From: Ditylenchus dipsaci
Taxonomy: Eukaryota; Nematoda; Chromadorea; Rhabditida; Anguinidae
Direction: 5' to 3'
Assembly (NCBI GenBank): GCA_004194705.1
Contig: SADC01001025.1
Location: forward strand, 124,001-188,000
Length of the DNA: 64,000 nucleotides
Shown: in pieces, positions 60,301-64,000 of the stretch
Layout: each line of letters starts with the position of its first letter
How positions within the stretch are numbered: position 1 is the stretch's first letter
The notes under the pieces: generated by a model
What the model saw: the letters and a program-made list of their open reading frames with translations, nothing else
Told to the model about the DNA's origin: nothing
Database searches by the model: none
Program-made: the position numbers and the translations under genes

Positions 60301-62921
60301 CAGCCCTAAATCCCTTTAAAAATGGTCATAAAGGTACTTTTAGGTGGCCTCAAAACTCAATTTTTTATGCGCCATAAGTTAAAAGTAATGTCATCTACTT
60401 TGTTTAAAAGTTATGATAGTTTATTTAAAATCAATGAATAAGTGCATATTTAAAAAAAGTTGCAAATTTGAAAAAACTGTAACGAGTTAGTGTAATCAGT
60501 CGTCAATGTAACGACTCGGTGTAACGAGTTGGTCGTATACCAAGACCAAAGACCTCGACGCCCAACATCCGACCGGTGCGGTCAATTTCCCACAAAATTT
60601 AGAATATCTAAAAATTGATGCGATGTTCAGGGCGGTCAGGGATATTCGAAATTATATAGAGTTCAGAAAGCAGAAGAAAAATTCATAAAGCAGACTTTTG
60701 AAACTAACTATGCGTTTTATTTGATTTCTGAAGTTTTTGAAATTTCGAAAATGAAGGAATACTGATATTTCTGATTTTTTAAATTCAGTTTTGTACATTT
60801 TTATGATTTTGAAGTTCTTAGAAACGTCAAAAATTGACTAAACTGCTCCTGAGCCTCACTTTGAATTCTCTACAAAAGATACCACTCTTTTTTAAAAAGT
60901 TATTTTACCTATGAGAAGTAAGGAGAATAGCAACTCCGTGTTGGCGAATAGCTAGCAGCAATTGCCAAATAGCCCTTCTAGTTTTGGGATCGATTCCAGC
61001 AGTGGGCTCATCCAACATTATCAGAGCAGCTTCGGACACTAAAGTGACTCCAATGGACAGACGACGTTTCTGGCTCCACTATAGCTGCTGACTAATTTAT
61101 CAGCCATATTGGTCATATGTATGACTTTGAACAGCTCGTCCACATACACCTTCACATTTCTTATGCCATTGAGACTGGCTAGTACGGTTAATATTTCGCG
61201 TCCAGTCAACTCCAAAGCCAGACTATCAAATTGTGGGCAGTAGCCGATGCAGGGGGAATCATTCACATCCACACCTCCGATCATTGCACTTCCATGGCTA
61301 GCCAAAATCTGGCCAGAGAGAATATCAAAAGTTGTAGTCTTTCCGGCTCCGTTAACACCTTAAACTGAGGAGTTACTTTTGTAAATGGAGAATCGCCTTT
61401 ATTTTTTGTTGATGAGATGTTTTAACATATTATTTTAATTAAAATAATCCAGTCTACAGTCAGCCCTTGAAATATAACCCTCGGGCCCGGGTTTACAGTG
61501 AAAATTCCACGAAATTTTAGCTAACCAAAACAGAAGTTCCACTTTGGATTCGTGTTCAGCATGGTCATTTTGCATAGCAACCTATCTTCAAATATGAGCT
61601 TACCGTATTTACTCTATTAACTCCCCAACCTCATTTTTACTAGGATTTCAGAGTTAGGGCCATTTTTAATTAACAATTTCAAGATTTTCTAGAGATTGAA
61701 AAATAACTCCCCGTGGGGAGTTGATAGAGTGAATACGGTACTTTCAAATTCCTCTCAGTACAACAGATATTAAAAAAAAATCAATACTTTAAATTTGACT
61801 TGACTTCGTAATTTAAAGACCATTTTGGTATGCGAGTCAATTTTGTTGAACACGAATATGGTGTCAAAAGTTGACTTCTGTCTAGCAGGGACATCAAAAA
61901 ATTTCAAAAAAAATAGTAAGCGTACGCCAGTGGCCGCGTCCGGCTTTTGTACAGGCCTGGGAAAAGTGCGATCCCTCGATATCCTTCTTGCAAGCCGGTG
62001 CTCTGACCAGTTGAGCTATCGGGTCGCCCCAGGCCTGTTTCTTATTTCTTTGCTATCTGCCACCCTTAAAAAATTGGGTAATCTTCATGCATTTTGGAAT
62101 GCCTATTTGTCAAGGGACATTTTGTTTAAATTCTTTGCTGTTCAACCAAATCAGACTCCCTCAGAGTGCCAGTTTATCCAGGGTTGACTTTATTTGAATT
62201 CATGATTTACCGAGCAGTCCAAAACATTCCATAGGTTTGATTCCAAAAGTCAGGTTGTTAACGGCACATAAATCGCCGTAGTTCTTGGACAGACGGCAAA
62301 CTGCAAGTGCTAGGTCGTCAGGACCACTTTCCTCAACCATTCTCCGCTCTTTAGTGACATCCTCCTGCTCTTGCGTGGCATTTGTGGTCTTAGATTGGCA
62401 TGAATTATTATTTTTGAGTTGTTAGGTCGTTGATTAAGATAAAAGTTTGCATAAATCTATATTTAGGTTGAATTGACAATTTTACGGCTCATCAAACAGA
62501 TAAAAACGCAATTTTGGGATAGGAATTTGGAAATTTTCACCCATAGAAACTTTTTTCAACCATAGGAATTAAAAGAAATTGAAAACTTTAAAAAATACAT
62601 TTCATTATGGCAAAAATATGTTACTTGTTAAAATTAACTACCGTTTTTGGCCTTTTCTGCCACAAGTTGTGCCATACAAAAGCCACTCGTTTAGACTGCA
62701 ACCCCATGAAAATGGTGGAGTAGAGAGCAGTTGAGCCAGCCATTGAATACACAGCACCAGATATTTGGCTCCAAGTCCATGCGCTTTTGAGGAGGAACAG
62801 AGTGAACAATGGGCTGTAGAGACTGTAAGTAGGCAAAGCAACACTTAACACTGGATCCAATATGTCATGCAGTCGAGGGTGGATGCCTCCGGTCACAAAG
62901 ATGGTTAGTTTCAACACAAGA
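57091..62921 (-). CDS. ABCA: ABCA-subfamily transporter, C-terminal part
   Basis: Minus-strand exons: 62642-62921, 62211-62388, 60909-61358, 57598-57689, 57365-57458 and 57091-57318, all with consistent phases once one missing base is allowed in the third and fourth. They encode the last membrane-spanning part, the second nucleotide-binding domain and the C-terminal regulatory domain of a full-length ABCA protein. ABCA proteins move lipids across membranes using ATP. The gene enters from beyond position 64000, so the first half is outside the window. The 3.2-kb intron between NBD and C-terminus is filled with tandem repeats and MITEs. ATTAAA (57085) and AATAAA (57011) lie just past the stop. 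Confidence 0.93.
57365..57458 (-). CDS. ABCA: ABCA exon: start of C-terminal regulatory domain
   Basis: Acceptor TTTAG. It encodes YGDSFLLSFTLANPSSAAHR and KIDSLVVQEFE, corresponding to the FGDGYTL segment and following helix of ABCA C-terminal domains. It ends in phase 0. Confidence 0.9.
57598..57689 (-). CDS. ABCA: ABCA exon: after the switch His, one base short
   Basis: It encodes MEECEALCDKIGFMHKGSLI then GV, and, after a missing G near 57621, TSQHLKN. This is the classic SMEECEALC motif that follows the H-loop. The donor GTAAGA splits the Lys codon joined to YGDSF in the next exon. Confidence 0.9.
58259..58712. repeat. Two MITEs side by side in ABCA intron
   Basis: 58259-58421 is a CAGTC-type fold-back (GTCAAGCTTCTTTATAAG to CTTATAGAGAAGTTTGACTG). 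58532-58712 is a CCGTATTT-type MITE (CCGTATTTGTTCTAATAGAAG and inverse), TA-flanked. Confidence 0.75.
59050..59710. repeat. Family A half-unit in tandem, 147/148-bp period
   Basis: The segment from CATGGGACTTGGCAAAAGG to CAACCAAGCCC repeats four times plus a partial, at 59091, 59238, 59386, 59533 and 59681 (spacings 147, 148, 147, 148). The alternation follows AAGCCCAAG versus AAGCCCCAAG, suggesting doubling of a dimer. Copies are nearly identical, so the expansion is young. 60137-60235 carries the other half of the family core. Confidence 0.85.
59713..60134. mobile_element. hAT-like MITE with GCGCCGGCGC words
   Basis: Left end GTTGTTCCAGCGCCGAC and right end inverted CCAGTGTTGTTCCGGCGCC. 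It was interrupted later by the element at 59842. A sister end (CAGTGTTGTTCCG) is at 57795-57960, with GCGCCGGCGCTGG words, also in this ABCA intron. Confidence 0.65.
59842..60014. mobile_element. 173-bp hAT-like MITE nested in another
   Basis: Ends TAGAGACACCGA and, inverted, TAGGGACACCGA; subterminal words ATATCGCATCG. Flanking 8-mers ATAAACAG and ATAAATAG differ at one base. The word resembles that of the remnant at 25605. Confidence 0.75.
60909..61358 (-). CDS. ABCA: ABCA exon: body of NBD2, one base short
   Basis: It encodes Walker A (GVNGAGKTTT), then GGVDVNDSPCIGYCPQFDSL with the Q-loop, LTGREILTVLASLNGIRN, the signature region, Walker B (ALIMLDEPTAGIDPKTRRA) and the switch His (AILLTSH). 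The frame breaks at the signature (after SSYSG, near 61074), where one G is missing; restoring it gives the expected GGQKRRLSIGV signature and the right exit phase. All catalytic residues are present, so the protein should be an active ATPase. Confidence 0.93.
61603..61738. mobile_element. CCGTATTT-type MITE, 136 bp
   Basis: Flanked by TA. Ends CCGTATTTACTCTATTAACT and inverse; the stem continues as CTCCCC/GGGGAG. It lies in the ABCA intron between NBD2 exons. Confidence 0.8.
61910..62040 (-). ncRNA. tRNA-like sequence or SINE head in an ABCA intron
   Basis: Minus strand near 62030-61957 reads like a tRNA: box A TAGCTCAACTGG, a TTGCAA anticodon-loop word (Ala-like TGC), and a box B-like GGGATCGCAC. 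The anticodon stem does not pair and box B deviates, so it is not a working tRNA. It is bracketed by a perfect 11-bp inverted repeat, ACAGGCCTGGG (61951-61961) and CCCAGGCCTGT (62028-62038). A T-rich run follows its 3' side (61905-61920). A tRNA-derived SINE is the simplest reading. Confidence 0.45.
62211..62388 (-). CDS. ABCA: ABCA exon: linker and start of NBD2
   Basis: It encodes TTNATQEQEDVTKERRMVEE, then LAVCRLSKNYGDLCAVNNLT and FGIKPMECFGLLG, the typical ABCA entry to the second NBD, ending one base into the Gly of the Walker A segment. Confidence 0.92.
62642..62921 (-). CDS. ABCA: ABCA exon: last membrane segments
   Basis: Acceptor TTGCAG (phase 2). It encodes hydrophobic runs VLSVALPTYSLYSPLFTLFL and SMAGSTALYSTIFMG and ends in a basic WHNLWQKRPKT that leads into the pre-NBD linker. 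It ends in phase 0 at GTAGTT. Confidence 0.75.
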
Positions 62922-63340
62922 CTGCAAATATGGCTTATTTATTTACACTGCGTACAAAATGGAAAGTGAAGGATTTATTTGACTCTTTTAACACGAGAAT
63001 TACTGACGGTGAGACCGGTAGGTTCTGATGCGGAATTTCATGCGAGTTTTTCTATCGCGGTAGATTTTGACTGGAGTATATTATAGCAAGTTCTCGAAAA
63101 AAGTGGTTTTAACTAATTTGTTGTGTGTTTTTGTGTGTTGTGTGGAGTGGACCGTCTGTGCGACTGTGTGATGTGGCTGTGAGTGGACCGTGCGCTCGCC
63201 TTAATGGTGCCTCTGGATCTGGATTTGTCGTGCCTGCTGCTAAAGCCTCGCTGGTGGATAGAGGGACTGCAAAAAGTACTAAATTTAGCACCGTTTAAGC
63301 ACCAAAAAAAGTGCTAAAATAGTGCTACATAAAACCATGA
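62922..63340. other. ABCA intron up to the fold-back
   Basis: No further ABCA exon is recognised from 62922 to the right edge. 63110-63260 has TG-rich low-complexity sequence. Confidence 0.4.
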
Positions 63341-63344
63341 ATTA

Positions 63345-64000
63345 CTCCTAGATACAGGTCCTAGATAAAAACCAATAAAATTCTACTGTTACTCAGCTAC
63401 AAAATGAGCTATCGTACATGAAATTTGGTAGTATAAAGTGAAAGATATGATGGTACAAACAATACACAAAACAATAGTGCTAAAAAAGGTGCTAAAATTC
63501 ATTTTAGCACTATTGTTTTGTGTATTGTTTGTACCATCATATCTTTCACTTTATACTACCAAATTTCATGTACGATAAGGCAGGAGGTCTATTCGACAGA
63601 CTGTAAATTAAAAACCCGGATAATTCATCAGAGGAAAATTCAACAACTGCATATTGAAAAAGCGGAAAATTCAACTGTGGATTATTCAGCACAATAAAAT
63701 TCAACAGTCAGACATTTCACCAATTTTTTTTGCAAAAAGTCAGCATTCGGTGTAATTTCCCGATTAGACCGAAATTTTTCTGTTGAATTATCCGAATTTG
63801 AACATGCAACTGTTGAGTTATCCGACTGTTGAAAATTACTCTGTTGAATTATCCGCTTTTTCAGTATGCAGCTGTTAAATTTTCCTCTGATGAATTACCC
63901 GGGTTTTTAATTTACCGTCTGTCGAGTAGACCCCCGCCTACGATAGATCATTTTGCAGCTGAGTAACAGTAAAATATTTATCGAAGACCTGATCCCGCGC
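63345..64000. mobile_element. Fold-back element split by a second insertion
   Basis: Arms starting near 63345 (ATACAGGTCCTAGATAAAAA) pair with 63500-63577 and then with 63939 onward. The split is an element 63579-63938 with ends GGCAGGAGGTCTATTCGACA and, inverted, GGCGGGGGTCTACTCGACA, AATTCAACA subterminal words on both sides, and flanking 8-mers TACGATAA / TACGATAG (one mismatch). The outer element runs off the window. Confidence 0.75.

Noticed and set aside
61825..62187. Plus-strand 120-codon frame
   Set aside because: Runs through the tRNA-like sequence and antisense to ABCA introns; no family.

Overview
The window is animal nuclear DNA: AT-rich, packed with transposable-element debris, and carrying genes with two intron classes, a tight minimal class of about 43-55 nt (all GT-AG) and multi-kilobase introns filled with repeats. 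A LIM-homeodomain gene of the Lhx3/4 (Lim3) group makes it metazoan. The species cannot be read from the sequence. Minimal introns of about 46 nt beside introns swollen by non-autonomous elements have been described in larvacean tunicates, but this is only a hypothesis.

Layout. 1-8 kb: intergenic, with a stop-ridden relic reading frame at 1.5-2.4 kb and several fold-back repeats. 8.3-22.7 kb, plus strand: Lim3, with two LIM domains, a homeodomain split over two exons, and a His/Gln-rich tail; its large introns hold MITEs, three with perfect target-site duplications. 23-36 kb: repeat country with four hAT remnants or elements, including one (29664-32157) with terminal repeats, a perfect 8-bp duplication and a seven-exon transposase that is complete but for one base. 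36.2-37.2 kb, minus strand: a small unrecognised gene. 38.8-46.4 kb, minus strand: an F-box/leucine-rich-repeat gene of 11 exons whose last exon was hit by a TTAA-specific fold-back element, so that the element now supplies the stop codon. 47-56 kb: tandem arrays, fold-backs, a MULE fragment and a BED-finger hAT fragment. 57.1-62.9 kb, minus strand: the C-terminal part of an ABCA-type transporter (last membrane part, second nucleotide-binding domain, C-terminal regulatory domain), continuing past the right edge.

Two patterns stand out. First, nearly every multi-exon gene needs a missing single base in one or more exons to stay in frame (eight cases, always one base too few), which points to residual deletion errors in a long-read assembly and means 'broken' genes should be judged with care. 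Second, many hAT-like non-autonomous elements share an architecture: short terminal repeat, 8-bp duplication, and subterminal arrays of one short word repeated on both sides, the word being different for each family.

The four cellular genes have no evident joint pathway: a neuronal/pituitary-type transcription factor, a ubiquitin-ligase substrate receptor, an unknown small protein and a lipid transporter.
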